In this document: piece by piece, positions 1 through 8,379 of the stretch | Position numbering within the stretch: the first letter of the stretch is position 1 | Layout of the letters: each line of letters opens with the position of its first letter | Assembly (NCBI RefSeq): GCF_002796605.1 | Contig: NZ_CP024923.1 | Location: 4,657,501-4,721,500 of the forward strand | From: Sphingomonas psychrotolerans | GTDB taxonomy: Bacteria; Pseudomonadota; Alphaproteobacteria; Sphingomonadales; Sphingomonadaceae | Direction of reading: 5' to 3' | DNA: 64,000 nt | Translations under genes and position numbers: made by a program | Notes under the pieces: model-generated | Told to the model about the DNA's origin: nothing | Database searches by the model: none | Seen by the model: only the letters and a program-made list of their open reading frames with translations

Positions 1-2
1 CG

Positions 3-167
3 GATCTCGCCAAGGCGGTATGGCCGCCGCTCACCACGATGCGCCAGCCGGTGCGCGAGCTCGCTTATGCCGCGGCCAATCTGATGCTCGTGCCCGACGC
101 CGAGCAGCGAGTCACGCTCGAGCACAAGCTCATGGTGCGCTCGACCACCGGCCCTGCGCCGCGTTAA
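3..167 (+). CDS. LacI-family transcriptional regulator, C-terminal fragment
   Basis: Only the last 54 residues lie in the window; the gene enters from the left edge in frame and stops at TAA 165-167. The segment PPLTTMRQPVRELAY followed by AANLML is the typical end of the periplasmic-binding-protein-like effector domain of LacI/GalR regulators (usual form LTTxRQPxxELG). The DNA-binding domain and effector pocket are outside the window, so the regulated pathway cannot be named. No neighbour downstream looks like a sugar-use gene, so the target lies to the left or elsewhere. The family call rests on this short motif alone. Confidence 0.6.
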   Translation, partial: DLAKAVWPPLTTMRQPVRELAYAAANLMLVPDAEQRVTLEHKLMVRSTTGPAPR

Positions 168-270
168 CCATCCTGTCCGAGCGGTCCCGGGACGAGCTGT
201 CCCACGGATAGACGGGTGTTAACCTTCTTCCGTGCTGGCAATAAAAGTAAACAAGTCGTTAACTGCTGCC

Positions 271-438
271 ATGCAGACTCGTTTCGTCGCCGAGGGCCAG
301 GCCCGCCGCCATCCTTTCCGGGTGCAGATGCGCCGCGTCGTCGCGATCGAGCGCAAGATCAGCGACGACAGCGACTGGAAGCTGTTCGCCCTGAGCTTCA
401 CGGCGTTTTTCGTCTGCTTCTCGACCTTTATCGCCTGA
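271..438 (+). CDS. Small single-pass membrane protein (hypothetical)
   Basis: A 55-residue ORF from ATG 271 gives a basic N-terminal half (MQTRFVAEGQARRHPFRVQM) and a hydrophobic C-terminal segment (LFALSFTAFFVCFSTFIA) that would span the inner membrane once. A GTG at 232 in the same frame would add 13 residues. No clear Shine-Dalgarno precedes the ATG, so the start is uncertain. No family is recognised. The charged-then-hydrophobic layout and the absence of a better ORF on either strand make it a plausible small gene, not a certain one. Confidence 0.4.
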   Translation: MQTRFVAEGQARRHPFRVQMRRVVAIERKISDDSDWKLFALSFTAFFVCFSTFIA

Positions 439-460
439 GGCGTCCCAAGTCCCGTCCCGG

Positions 461-536
461 TGCTCCAGCGAAAGCAGGAGCCCAGAGTCACGGGCGGTGC
501 ACTCGGTTACCCTGGGCTCCTGCTTCCGCAGGAGCA
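461..536. repeat. Intergenic inverted repeat, copy A
   Basis: The arms AAGCAGGAGCCCAG (472-485) and CTGGGCTCCTGCTT (512-525) are perfectly complementary, and an outer pair TGCTCC/GGAGCA (461-466 and 531-536) extends the hairpin. The layout (gcgaaagc, then a cCCAGAGtCACGGGC stretch, then the reversed arm) matches the two other copies at 4189-4266 and 6659-6745. This is a divergent member of a repeat family of the REP/MITE kind. It sits just past the stop of the MFS gene and may also act as that gene's terminator. Confidence 0.75.
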
Positions 537-544
537 CAAGCGCC

Positions 545-1837
545 TCAGGGAATCGGATCGAGCCCGTGGGGCAGGTCCTCGGCCTTGTAGAGCCGCCACG
601 CGCAATAAGCCGAGGCGAGGCACAGCAGGAAGACGATCCAGATCGCGTGAACCACGGCCACGCCGGGGATGTTGGTGAAGCCGAGGATCCCCACCGATCC
701 GGCGACCATCGCCCCCGAATTGACGATGTTGTTTGCGGCTACGGTGCGCGATGTCTGCGACTTGTCCACCGTCGTGGTGAGGAAAGCGTAGAGCGGCACC
801 ACGAACATGCCGCCGGTAATCGCGATCATGCCGAGATCGAGGAGCACGCGCCAGGCGTAGGGCAATGCGAGGAAGTCGGCAGTCTTGAGCAGCGGGCCGT
901 CGCTCACCGGGAAGAAAGCGGCGGCGAAGAAGAAGTCGGCGACGAACAGCGACATCGCCAGCACCGAGGCCGGCGCATATTTCGCCGAGACATGCCCTTT
1001 GAGCATGCGGTTGATGATGATCGAGCCGATCGCGATGCCGACCGAGAAGATTGCGAGGAATACGCTCGCCACGTCCTTTTGCGCGTGGAAGACGTTCTTC
1101 ACCAGCGGTGGGAACAGCACCCCCAGAATAGCGGCGATCGTCCAGAACACGCTGATCGCGACGATCGCGAGATAGAGCCGCGGGATGTGCATCGTCGCGC
1201 GGATCAGCCGGGCCGAGGCGCGGAAGATGTTGTAGTCGAGCTTCAGCTTGGTCAGCGGCGGCGCGGGCGGGATCTGGAGCGAGGCGAACCAGCCGATCAC
1301 CGCCACGCCGACCACCGCGAAGGCCGCGAAGGTCGGGCTGATCAGCCCGCCCGCGATCGTACCGCAGAGGATGGCGATATAGGTGCCGGCCTCGACCATC
1401 CCGGTGCCGCCGAGAACTTCGTCCGCTTCCAGATGCTGCGGGAGCACGGCATATTTGATCGGGCCGAAAAAGGTCGAGTGGATCCCCATGCCGACCAGAG
1501 CGACCAGCATCAGCGGCAGGCTCTTCACGAGGATGCCCAGCGCGCCGACGAGCATGATCAGCACTTCGGCGGCCTTGATGATCCGCATGATCTTCGCTTT
1601 GTCGTAGCTGTCGGCGATCTGCCCGGCGAGCGCGGAGAAGAGGAAGAAGGGGAGGATGAAGATGCCCGTGGCGATCGCGCTGAACTGCGTTTCCTGCTCG
1701 ACCGAGTCGAAGATGTAATAGATTGCGAAGAACACCATCGCGTTCTTGAAGAGATTGTCGTTGAAGGCACCGAGAAACTGCGTGATGAACAGCGGCAGGA
1801 AGCGGCGCTCCTTCATCAACCCGAGCGCACCGATCAT
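545..1837 (-). CDS. MFS transporter, LplT-like (lysophospholipid transporter family)
   Basis: A 430-residue polytopic protein with about 12 hydrophobic segments. The N-terminus FLPLFITQFLGAFNDNLFKNA is the hallmark of the LplT/Aas-associated MFS branch (QFxGAFNDNxFK), which flips lysophospholipids across the inner membrane for re-acylation. HSTFFGPIKYAVLPQHL is also typical. No acyltransferase domain follows, so this is the stand-alone permease form. The chosen ATG at 1837 has AAGGA about 11 nt upstream; a longer reading to 1924 adds a non-conserved arginine-rich stretch. The gene diverges from pgsA, so both may belong to phospholipid metabolism. Substrate is inferred from family only. Confidence 0.8.
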   Translation of the reverse strand: MIGALGLMKERRFLPLFITQFLGAFNDNLFKNAMVFFAIYYIFDSVEQETQFSAIATGIFILPFFLFSALAGQIADSYDKAKIMRIIKAAEVLIMLVGALGILVKSLPLMLVALVGMGIHSTFFGPIKYAVLPQHLEADEVLGGTGMVEAGTYIAILCGTIAGGLISPTFAAFAVVGVAVIGWFASLQIPPAPPLTKLKLDYNIFRASARLIRATMHIPRLYLAIVAISVFWTIAAILGVLFPPLVKNVFHAQKDVASVFLAIFSVGIAIGSIIINRMLKGHVSAKYAPASVLAMSLFVADFFFAAAFFPVSDGPLLKTADFLALPYAWRVLLDLGMIAITGGMFVVPLYAFLTTTVDKSQTSRTVAANNIVNSGAMVAGSVGILGFTNIPGVAVVHAIWIVFLLCLASAYCAWRLYKAEDLPHGLDPIP

Positions 1838-1989
1838 ATCGTACCATGTCCTTGAAGCGCGAGGCATGCCCCGCCGAACGACGGGCCCGCATAGCCGAGT
1901 GGCAAGGAACGTATCAACCGCCATATGCGTCCCCTGTCCATGATCAAGACGGTTTCAGCGCCCCCACGAGCAGTGCTAGGAGGCGTGGC

Positions 1990-2544
1990 ATGCTGACGCT
2001 CCCCAATATCCTGACGCTTTCCAGGATCGTGACCGTGCCGCTGCTCGCGGCATTCCTGTGGTGGCCCGAATGGCGAACCGGCTATGCGATCGCCTTCGCG
2101 ATCTATTGCCTGATGGGCATCACCGACTATTTCGACGGCTATCTGGCCCGCGCGCAGGGCACGGTTTCCAAGCTCGGCGTGTTCCTCGATCCGATCGCCG
2201 ACAAGATCATGATCGCCGCGGTGATCCTCATGCTGGTGGGCAAGGGCGTGATTGCCGATTACCACTTGATCGCCGCGCTGATCATCCTGCTGCGCGAGAT
2301 CACGGTCTCGGGGCTGCGCGAATTCCTCGCCCAGCTCCAGGTATCGGTGCCGGTGTCGCAACTCGCCAAATGGAAGACGGCACTCCAGCTCGTCGCGTTC
2401 GGCGCGCTGATCCTGGGACAGGCGCTGCCGCAATATCCGTGGGTGGCGTTGCTCGGGCTGGTCACCTTGTGGAGTGCCGCGGTGCTCACCGCGATCACCG
2501 GCTGGGATTATCTGCGCGTCGGCCTCAAGCACATGGACACGTGA
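1990..2544 (+). CDS. pgsA: CDP-diacylglycerol--glycerol-3-phosphate 3-phosphatidyltransferase
   Basis: A 184-residue inner-membrane enzyme that makes phosphatidylglycerol phosphate from CDP-diacylglycerol and glycerol-3-phosphate, the committed step to phosphatidylglycerol and cardiolipin. The CDP-alcohol phosphotransferase motif is complete: D46, D49-G50, A53-R54, G63, D67, D71 (DYFDGYLAR... GVFLDPIADK). The N-terminus MLTLPNILTLSRI is the classic PgsA start. A strong AGGAGG at 1978-1983 fixes ATG 1990. The stop overlaps the moaD start by one base, so pgsA-moaD-moaE are probably one transcript. Confidence 0.95.
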   Translation: MLTLPNILTLSRIVTVPLLAAFLWWPEWRTGYAIAFAIYCLMGITDYFDGYLARAQGTVSKLGVFLDPIADKIMIAAVILMLVGKGVIADYHLIAALIILLREITVSGLREFLAQLQVSVPVSQLAKWKTALQLVAFGALILGQALPQYPWVALLGLVTLWSAAVLTAITGWDYLRVGLKHMDT

Positions 2545-2795
2545 TGGACCTGCTCTATTTCGCCTGGGTGCGCGAGCGCGTCGGAACGGGCCATGAACAG
2601 CGCGATCCCCCGGCGACGGTGCTGAGTATCGCCGATCTGATCGCGTGGCTCGCCACGCTGAGCCCGGGCCATGCCGAAGCGATGCGCGAACCCGAACGGT
2701 TGCGCGCCGCGATCGATCAGAAATTCGTGCCGCTCGACGCGCCGCTCGGCAACGCCCGCGAGGTCGCGCTTTTCCCTCCGGTTACCGGCGGATGA
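2544..2795 (+). CDS. moaD: Molybdopterin synthase small subunit MoaD
   Basis: An 83-residue ubiquitin-fold sulfur carrier ending in the required Gly-Gly (PPVTGG). When thiocarboxylated, this end donates sulfur to precursor Z to form molybdopterin with MoaE. The start MDLLYFAWVRERVG and the VALFPPVTGG tail match MoaD. It overlaps pgsA by one base and moaE by four (ATGA), so it is translationally coupled to both. No other Mo-cofactor gene is in the window, and the pairing with pgsA is the arrangement usual in sphingomonads. Confidence 0.93.
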   Translation: MDLLYFAWVRERVGTGHEQRDPPATVLSIADLIAWLATLSPGHAEAMREPERLRAAIDQKFVPLDAPLGNAREVALFPPVTGG

Positions 2796-3229
2796 TCCGC
2801 GTCTCGGTCGATCCCGCGCCGATCGAACTGGCGGTCGAAGTCGCCGCGCTCGAGGAGCGCGGGGCAGGGGGCGTCGCTACGTTCACCGGTCTGGTCCGCG
2901 GCGACGACGGGGTTACTGCGCTCGAACTCGAACATTATCCGGGCATGACCGAACAGGCGCTGATCGCGCTCGCGGAAACCGCGACCGAGCGCTGGTCGCT
3001 GCTCGGAGTGACGATGGTCCACCGCATCGGAGTGATGGTGCAGGGGGACCGCATTGTCTTCGTCGGCACCGCGGCGCATCATCGTCGCGAGGCGCTCGAA
3101 GCCTGCGCATTCCTCATCGACCGGCTCAAGACCGACGCACCGTTCTGGAAGCGCGAGCAGCGGGGCGAGGATGCCCGCTGGGTCGACGCGCGCCATACCG
3201 ACGCGGAAGCTGCGGGGCGCTGGGGCTAA
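2792..3229 (+). CDS. moaE: Molybdopterin synthase catalytic subunit MoaE
   Basis: A 145-residue catalytic subunit that binds the MoaD tail and inserts two sulfurs into precursor Z. Family signatures are visible: TFTGLVRG near residue 31, LELEHYPGM, HRIGVM, and a C-terminal segment DRLKTDAPFWKRE holding the two lysines that line the active site in E. coli MoaE. The ATG lies inside the end of moaD (4-bp overlap), fitting a 1:1 complex. Length is normal for the family. Confidence 0.94.
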   Translation: MIRVSVDPAPIELAVEVAALEERGAGGVATFTGLVRGDDGVTALELEHYPGMTEQALIALAETATERWSLLGVTMVHRIGVMVQGDRIVFVGTAAHHRREALEACAFLIDRLKTDAPFWKREQRGEDARWVDARHTDAEAAGRWG

Positions 3230-3238
3230 TCCAAGAAC

Positions 3239-4138
3239 CTACCGCGTCTGCGCAAGAACCTCGGCCAGCAGCCGAAAGTCGCGTTCGCGGGGAGAGGCCT
3301 TACGCCACACCAAAGCGATTTGCCGCGATGCATTCTCGGCGTCGAGCGGTCGTGCGGTCACGCGGGTATGCTCGAGGATCCCCGCGTCGATCGCCATCTG
3401 CGGCAGCATCGTCACGCCGAGGCCGTTATCCACCATCTGCACCATCGTGTGCAGCGACGTTCCCAGCATCGTCGCCTCGGCGCGCAATTCTGGGCGGTTG
3501 CACGCCGCCAGTGCATGGTCCTTCAGGCAATGCCCGTCCTCGAGCATCAGCAGCCGGTTGGGGTCGATATCCGCGGGGCGGATCGTTGGCGTCGGGTCCA
3601 TCTCCCCTTCCGGAAACGCGACGAACAGGCGGTCGTCGAACAAAGGCGCCGCCTCGACTTCGCCGCAGCCGAAGGGGAGGGCGAGCAAAACGCAATCGGT
3701 GCGCCCATGATGGAGTTGCTCGCATGCCTGGCCGCTGGTCTCCTCGCGCAGGAACAACTTCAGATCGGGATATTCGCGCCGCAGCCGTGGCAGGATCCGC
3801 GGAAGCAGGAACGGGGCGATCGTCGGGATCACGCTCATCCGCATCTCGCCCGAAAGCGGCCGCCCGGCAACGCGCGCGAGATCGCCGAGTTCGTCGGCCT
3901 CGCGCAGCACCCGCCGCGCCTTCTCGACGATTCGCTCGCCCAAAGGCGTGAACCGGACCACCCGGCGGGTCCGTTCGACCAGCACCACGCCGATCAGCGT
4001 CTCAAGTTCGCGAATCCCGGCGGAGAGAGTCGACTGGGTGACGAAGCTGGCCTCCGCCGCGCGGCCAAAATGGCCGGAATCGTGCAGCGCGACGAGGTAT
4101 TGGAGCTGCTTGAGCGTCGGGAGGTAGGTTGCGGCCAC
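3239..4138 (-). CDS. oxyR: Hydrogen-peroxide-sensing LysR-type regulator OxyR
   Basis: A 299-residue LysR regulator with an N-terminal winged helix (PTLKQLQYLVALHDSGHFGRAA, residues 7-28) and a substrate-like domain. The redox pair is present: Cys204 in LMLEDGHCLKDHAL and Cys213, nine residues apart as in E. coli Cys199/Cys208. In the family, peroxide oxidises these to a disulfide and activates ahp and katalase genes. The start is GTG at 4138 with GAGG 7 nt upstream. It lies last in an ahpC-ahpF-oxyR array on the minus strand, separated from ahpF by a repeat, so it probably has its own promoter. Confidence 0.93.
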   Translation of the reverse strand: MAATYLPTLKQLQYLVALHDSGHFGRAAEASFVTQSTLSAGIRELETLIGVVLVERTRRVVRFTPLGERIVEKARRVLREADELGDLARVAGRPLSGEMRMSVIPTIAPFLLPRILPRLRREYPDLKLFLREETSGQACEQLHHGRTDCVLLALPFGCGEVEAAPLFDDRLFVAFPEGEMDPTPTIRPADIDPNRLLMLEDGHCLKDHALAACNRPELRAEATMLGTSLHTMVQMVDNGLGVTMLPQMAIDAGILEHTRVTARPLDAENASRQIALVWRKASPRERDFRLLAEVLAQTR

Positions 4139-4188
4139 TGATCGCCTCTATCGATTGTATCGGCGTATATAAGTGATTCTTTCTCTTA

Positions 4189-4266
4189 CGTCATCCGGCG
4201 AAGGCCGGGATCCAGAGCCACGGGCGATGATGGTTGGAGCCCCGGTCCAACGTTCGCCAGGATGAC
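4189..4266. repeat. Intergenic inverted repeat, copy B
   Basis: Outer arms GTCATCC-GGCGAA and TTCGCC-AGGATGAC pair with one bulged base. Inside is the string GGGATCCAGAGCCACGGGCG, shared in modified form with copies A and C. It fills most of the space between ahpF and oxyR and ends 9 bases before the ahpF stop. The family resembles the short non-autonomous repeats found in hundreds of copies in sphingomonad chromosomes. It could also form a terminator-like RNA hairpin for ahpF. Confidence 0.85.
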
Positions 4267-4274
4267 AATAAGCG

Positions 4275-5854
4275 TCAGGCCGCCGCTTCGATCAGTTCCT
4301 CCGCCGGCAGCCGGATCAGATAGTCGAACGCCGAAAGCGCCGCGGTGGATCCCGCTCCCATCGCGATGACGATCTGCTTGTACGGCACCGTCGTCGCGTC
4401 GCCCGCGGCGAAGATCCCCCGCTGCGAAGTCTCGCCGCGCGCGTCGATCTCGATCTCGCCGCGCGGGCTCAGCGCCACGGCGTCCTTGAGCCATTCGGTG
4501 TTCGGCACCAGCCCGATCTGGACGAAGATCCCTTCGAGGGCGACTTCGTGCGAGGTGCCGTGGTTGCGGTCCTTGTAGACCAGCCCGATCACTTTCTCGC
4601 CGTCGCCGCGCACTTCGGTGGTCAGCGCCGAGGTGATCACATTGACGTTCGGCAGAGTAGCCAGCTTGCGCTGAAGCACTGCGTCGGCGCGCAAGTCGGT
4701 GTCATATTCGATCAGCGTCACGTGCGCGACGATTCCGGCGAGATCGATCGCCGCCTCGACTCCCGAATTGCCGCCGCCGATTACCGCGACGCGCTTGCCC
4801 TTGTACAAAGGCCCGTCGCAATGCGGGCAATAAGCGACGCCCTTGTTGCGATACTGGTCCTCGCCGGGAACCCCCATCTGCCGCCAGCGCGCGCCGGTCG
4901 ACAGGATCAGCGTCCGCGCCTTGAGGCTTGCGCCGTTGGCCAGCCGCACTTCGTGCAGCCCGCCCTCGATTGGTGCCGGGATCAATTTCTCGGCGCGCTG
5001 GAGGTTCATCACGTCGACATCGTAATCCTTGACGTGCTGCTCGAGATGCGCGGCCAGCTTGGGGCCTTCGGTATGCGGCACCGAAATGAAGTTCTCGATC
5101 GCCATCGTGTCGAGTACCTGTCCGCCGAAGCGCTCGGCGGCGATGCCGGTGCGGATGCCCTTGCGCGCCGCGTAGATCGCCGCCGCGGCGCCTGCCGGCC
5201 CCCGCCGATCACCAGCACGTCGAACGCATCCTTGGTCTTGATCTTCTCGGCCGCGCGCGCCTCGGCGCCGGTGTCGAGCTTGGCGACGATTTGCTCGAGC
5301 TCCATCCGGCCCTGACCGAATGGCTCACCATTGAGAAACACCGTCGGCACCGCCATCACCTTGCGGCTCTCGACTTCGTCCTGGAACAAGGCGCCGTCGA
5401 TCGCGACGTGCTTGATCCGCGGATTGAGCACCGCCATCAGGTTGAGCGCCTGCACCACGTCGGGGCAGTTCTGGCACGACAGCGAGAAATAGGTCTCGAA
5501 TGCGAAGTCGCCATCGAGGTCCTTGACCTGATCGATCAGTTCCTGCGCTGCGCGCGACGGATGCCCGCCGACCTGCAGCAGCGCTAGTACCAGCGAAGTG
5601 AATTCATGCCCCATCGGCAGGCCCGCGAAGCGCACCCCGATATCGGTGCCGGCGCGGCGGATCATGAAGCTGGGCTTGCGCGCATCGTCCTTGCGAACGA
5701 CGCTAATGTCGTCCGACAGCGCCGCGATGTCGTTCAACAGTCGCTCGAGCTCGCCCGACTTGGCATCGTCGCCCAAGCTGGCGACCAGCTCGATCGGCTG
5801 CTTGATGTTGACCAGATAGGTCTTGAGCTGTTGCGTCAGATTGGCGTCGAGCAT
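4275..5854 (-). pseudogene. ahpF: Alkyl hydroperoxide reductase subunit F, frameshifted
   Basis: AhpF passes electrons from NADH through FAD and two dithiols to AhpC. The N-terminal part reads cleanly from ATG 5854 (GGAG upstream) through the thioredoxin-like domain with CQNC to the FAD-binding motif DVLVIGGG. The frame then breaks at a run of five Cs (plus strand 5199-5203). Adding one base restores [17 protein letters not shown] and joins the second reading frame, which carries the CPHC redox site, the NAD-binding [10 protein letters not shown] and a normal C-terminus ending at 4275. The repaired protein would be 526 residues, the normal size. The lesion is either a homopolymer sequencing error or a real inactivating deletion; everything else is intact, which favours error or a recent mutation. 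Confidence 0.88.
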
Positions 5855-5918
5855 GGCGAACTCCGAAACTTGAAACAAAACGACCCGGGATGAACCGAAA
5901 TCCACCCCGGGCCGCATG

Positions 5919-5950
5919 GGCGCCCCCACAAGGGGGGAGGGAGGGGCGCC
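5919..5950 (-). terminator. GC-rich hairpin between ahpC and ahpF
   Basis: GGCGCCCC (5919-5926) pairs with GGGGCGCC (5943-5950) around a 16-base loop rich in G. It lies 8 bases past the ahpC stop. There is no U-run, so it is more likely an RNA-stabilising or partial-termination hairpin that keeps ahpC more abundant than ahpF than a full terminator. Confidence 0.5.
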
Positions 5951-5957
5951 TTGGGGG

Positions 5958-6521
5958 TTAGATCTTGCCGACGAGGTCGAGCGAAGGCGCGAGCGTCGCT
6001 TCGCCCTCTTCCCACTTGGCCGGGCAGACTTCGCCCGGATGCGCGGCGATATACTGCGCGGCCTTGATCTTGCGGAGCAGTTCGGCGGCGTTGCGGCCGA
6101 CGCCTTCCGACGTGATCTCGACCAGCTGGATCACGCCCTCGGGATCGACCACGAAGGTGCCGCGGTCGGCGAGGCCCTGACCTTCACGCAGCACCTGGAA
6201 ATTGGTGCTGAGATTGTGGTTCTGGTCGCCGAGCATATAGTAATTGATCTTGCCGATCGCCGGCGAGGTATCGTGCCACGCCTTGTGGCTGAAATGCGTG
6301 TCGGTCGACACCGAATAGACTTCGACGCCCATCTTCTGGAGCTGCGGATAGATGTCGGCGAGGTCCTCGAGCTCGGTCGGGCACACGAAGGTGAAGTCCG
6401 CCGGATAGAAGAAGAACACGGCCCATTTGCCGCGGGTGTCGGCGTCGGTAACCTCGACGAACTTGCCTTCCTTATAGGCCTGTGCGGTGAAAGGCAGAAT
6501 CATGCTTCCGATAAGCGCCAT
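5958..6521 (-). CDS. ahpC: Peroxiredoxin AhpC (alkyl hydroperoxide reductase subunit C)
   Basis: A 187-residue typical 2-Cys peroxiredoxin that reduces H2O2 and organic peroxides in the cytoplasm. The peroxidatic Cys47 lies in [13 protein letters not shown] and the resolving Cys166 in [10 protein letters not shown], which fits the AhpC/Prx1 class. The start at 6521 is set by GGAGGA 9 nt upstream; upstream in-frame codons are not conserved. It is first in the ahpC-ahpF order, and OxyR encoded downstream is the likely regulator. Confidence 0.96.
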   Translation of the reverse strand: MALIGSMILPFTAQAYKEGKFVEVTDADTRGKWAVFFFYPADFTFVCPTELEDLADIYPQLQKMGVEVYSVSTDTHFSHKAWHDTSPAIGKINYYMLGDQNHNLSTNFQVLREGQGLADRGTFVVDPEGVIQLVEITSEGVGRNAAELLRKIKAAQYIAAHPGEVCPAKWEEGEATLAPSLDLVGKI

Positions 6522-6620
6522 GCGAATTTTCCTCCAAAGGCGTTGTGTTGCAATGCGGGATATAGGCGCGCTGCACCGCAATGCTAATGGGAACCTTCAC
6601 TCGCTTTGATCGAGTAAGGC

Positions 6621-6642
6621 GATCAATGGCGGGCAATTGATC
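6621..6642. promoter_or_regulatory. Palindrome upstream of ahpC, candidate OxyR site
   Basis: GATCAAT (6621-6627) and ATTGATC (6636-6642) form a perfect 7-bp inverted repeat with an 8-base spacer, about 100 bp upstream of the ahpC start. LysR-type regulators bind such interrupted dyads, and oxyR lies in the same gene set. A related GAT/ATC-rich stretch (GATACAATCGATAG on the minus strand) precedes oxyR itself. The assignment to OxyR is inference. Confidence 0.4.
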
Positions 6643-6658
6643 GAACAGGCCTCTCGTC

Positions 6659-6745
6659 CGTCACCCCGGCGAAAGCGGGGGCCCAGAGCCAAGCAGGACT
6701 GTCTGTGAAAGGCAACTCTGGATCCCAGCGTTTGCCGGATGACGG
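6659..6745. repeat. Intergenic inverted repeat, copy C
   Basis: The outer arms CGTCACCCCGGCGAAAGC and the end GTTTGCCGGATGACGG are imperfectly complementary, with an inner pair CCCAGAG/CTCTGGATCC. It shares the order and core strings of copies A and B. It sits between the TauE-like gene and the ahpC promoter. Confidence 0.85.
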
Positions 6746-6766
6746 AAACTAGGAGCGGGCCGCTTC

Positions 6767-7525
6767 TTACCGCACCGCAAGATAAAGATTGTACACGCTG
6801 GTCAGCGTGAGCACCACGCCGACCATCAGCATCAGTCGCTTGGGCTCGACTCGCTTCGCCAGCAATGCCCCGAACGGTGCCGCGATCACGCCGCCGATCA
6901 GCAGGCCGATCGTGGCAAGCGTGAACGCCTCCCATCCCAATTGGGTGATGAAGGTCGCCGAGATGGTCGTCGTCACGAAGAACTCGGCGGTATTGACCGT
7001 GCCGATCGTCATGCGCGGGCTCGATCCCTGGACGAGCAGGTTCGAAGTCACCACCGGACCCCAGCCGCCGCCGCCCGCAGCGTCGAGGAACCCGCCGGCG
7101 AGGCCGAGAGGCTCGACGATCTTCGGGCTGCGCTCCTGCGGCGGATAATGCTGCGCGCGCCAGAGCAGGTACAGCCCGATCGCGGTCAGATAAGCGAGGA
7201 TGAACGGTTTGGCGGTGGCCGCGTCGATGTTCGAGAGCACATAGGCGCCCAGCGCCCCACCGATCACGCCGGGGATCGCGATCCGCAGGAACAGCTTCCA
7301 GTTGACGTTCTTGTGGAGCGCGTGGCTGACCCCGGAGACCGCAGTGGTGAAGGTCTCGACGGTGTGGACGCCCGCCGATGCCATCGCGGGCGGCACGCCG
7401 AGGCTCAGCAGCAAGGTGTTCGAAATGACGCCGAACGCCATGCCCAGCGCGCCATCGACCATCTGCGCGGCAAAGCCCACGGCGATGAAGGGAAGCAGCG
7501 CCGTGAGGTCAATTCCGAAGATCAT
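6767..7525 (-). CDS. TauE/SafE-family sulfite/organosulfur exporter-like permease
   Basis: A 252-residue inner-membrane protein with about eight hydrophobic segments. It has the duplicated motif of the TSUP family: VGFAAQMVDGALGMAFG near the start, and GLAGGFLDAAGGGGWGPV in the middle. Members move sulfite, sulfoacetate and other anions. The start at 7525 (MIFGIDLTALLPF) begins at the first membrane segment; the longer reading to 7669 runs through the promoter of cysE. Divergence from cysE suggests a sulfur-related substrate, but that is inference. Confidence 0.85.
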   Translation of the reverse strand: MIFGIDLTALLPFIAVGFAAQMVDGALGMAFGVISNTLLLSLGVPPAMASAGVHTVETFTTAVSGVSHALHKNVNWKLFLRIAIPGVIGGALGAYVLSNIDAATAKPFILAYLTAIGLYLLWRAQHYPPQERSPKIVEPLGLAGGFLDAAGGGGWGPVVTSNLLVQGSSPRMTIGTVNTAEFFVTTTISATFITQLGWEAFTLATIGLLIGGVIAAPFGALLAKRVEPKRLMLMVGVVLTLTSVYNLYLAVR

Positions 7526-7683
7526 CCGCGCCCCTGCATCCACCTGTTGGACGCGCAGGAATGCCGCGTCGATCGAATTCCTACAAGATACATCGTGTTT
7601 AGGCGGGACAAGCGCGAAGACGGGCCGTTCTGGAAATTCGGCGCAACGTGCATTAAATGAACGCGACAAAGGGGAACCCGGCC

Positions 7684-8379
7684 ATGTTCCGTCGTCTGAA
7701 GGCCTATCTCGATTCGATCCATGCGCGCGATCCCGCGCCGCGTAGCCGTGCCGAAATCCTGCTCTACCCGGGAATATGGGCGGTCTTCTATCATCGCATC
7801 GCGCACCGGCTGTTCAAGCGTGGCTGGTTCTTCCTCGCCCGCGCAGTCAATCACTGGTCGCGCTGGATGACTGCGATCGACATCCACCCCGGCGCGACGA
7901 TTGGCCGCAACTTCTTCATCGACCATGGCTTCGTCGTGATCGGCGAGACCGCCGAGATCGGCGACAATGTGACGATCTATCAATGCGTCACTTTGGGCGG
8001 CACCAGCCCCGACAACGGCGTTGTCGGCAAGCGCCATCCGACGATCCTCGACGGCGTCATCATCGGCTCGGGCGCGCAGGTGCTTGGGCCGATCACCGTC
8101 GGCGAGCGCTCGCGGATCGGCGCCAATGCCGTCGTGACCCGCGACGTGCCCGAAGGCGCAGTGATGGTCGGCATTCCGGCCAAGCCGATGCTCGTCGAGG
8201 CGGCGACATGGCAAAAGGATTTCGTGCCTTATGGCACGCCGTGCAGCGAGACGTTCGATCCCGCCACGCAGAAGCTCGAGATCATGCGCTGCGAACTCGA
8301 GACGCTGCGCAAGCGGCTCGACGCGATGATCGAATCCGGTGCGACGGACAGCAAGACAGGGCGTCGCGACCGCGCCTGA
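7684..8379 (+). CDS. cysE: Serine O-acetyltransferase
   Basis: A 231-residue enzyme that acetylates L-serine with acetyl-CoA, the first step of cysteine synthesis. The left-handed beta-helix is visible as hexapeptide repeats from GATIGRNFFIDHG through VVIGETAEIGDNVTIYQ to IGANAVVTRDVPEGAVMVGIPAKP. The TLGGTSPDNG and GKRHPTI segments are typical of the short bacterial CysE class. GGGGAA lies 8 nt before ATG 7684; an alternative ATG at 7657 has no ribosome site. The stop overlaps the next gene by one base. Confidence 0.93.
   Translation: MFRRLKAYLDSIHARDPAPRSRAEILLYPGIWAVFYHRIAHRLFKRGWFFLARAVNHWSRWMTAIDIHPGATIGRNFFIDHGFVVIGETAEIGDNVTIYQCVTLGGTSPDNGVVGKRHPTILDGVIIGSGAQVLGPITVGERSRIGANAVVTRDVPEGAVMVGIPAKPMLVEAATWQKDFVPYGTPCSETFDPATQKLEIMRCELETLRKRLDAMIESGATDSKTGRRDRA

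Noticed and set aside
507..1892. Long overlapping ORFs on both strands over the LplT-like gene
   Set aside because: High-GC shadow frames, Arg/His/Asp-rich. Only the frame of the MFS protein has membrane helices and a family motif.
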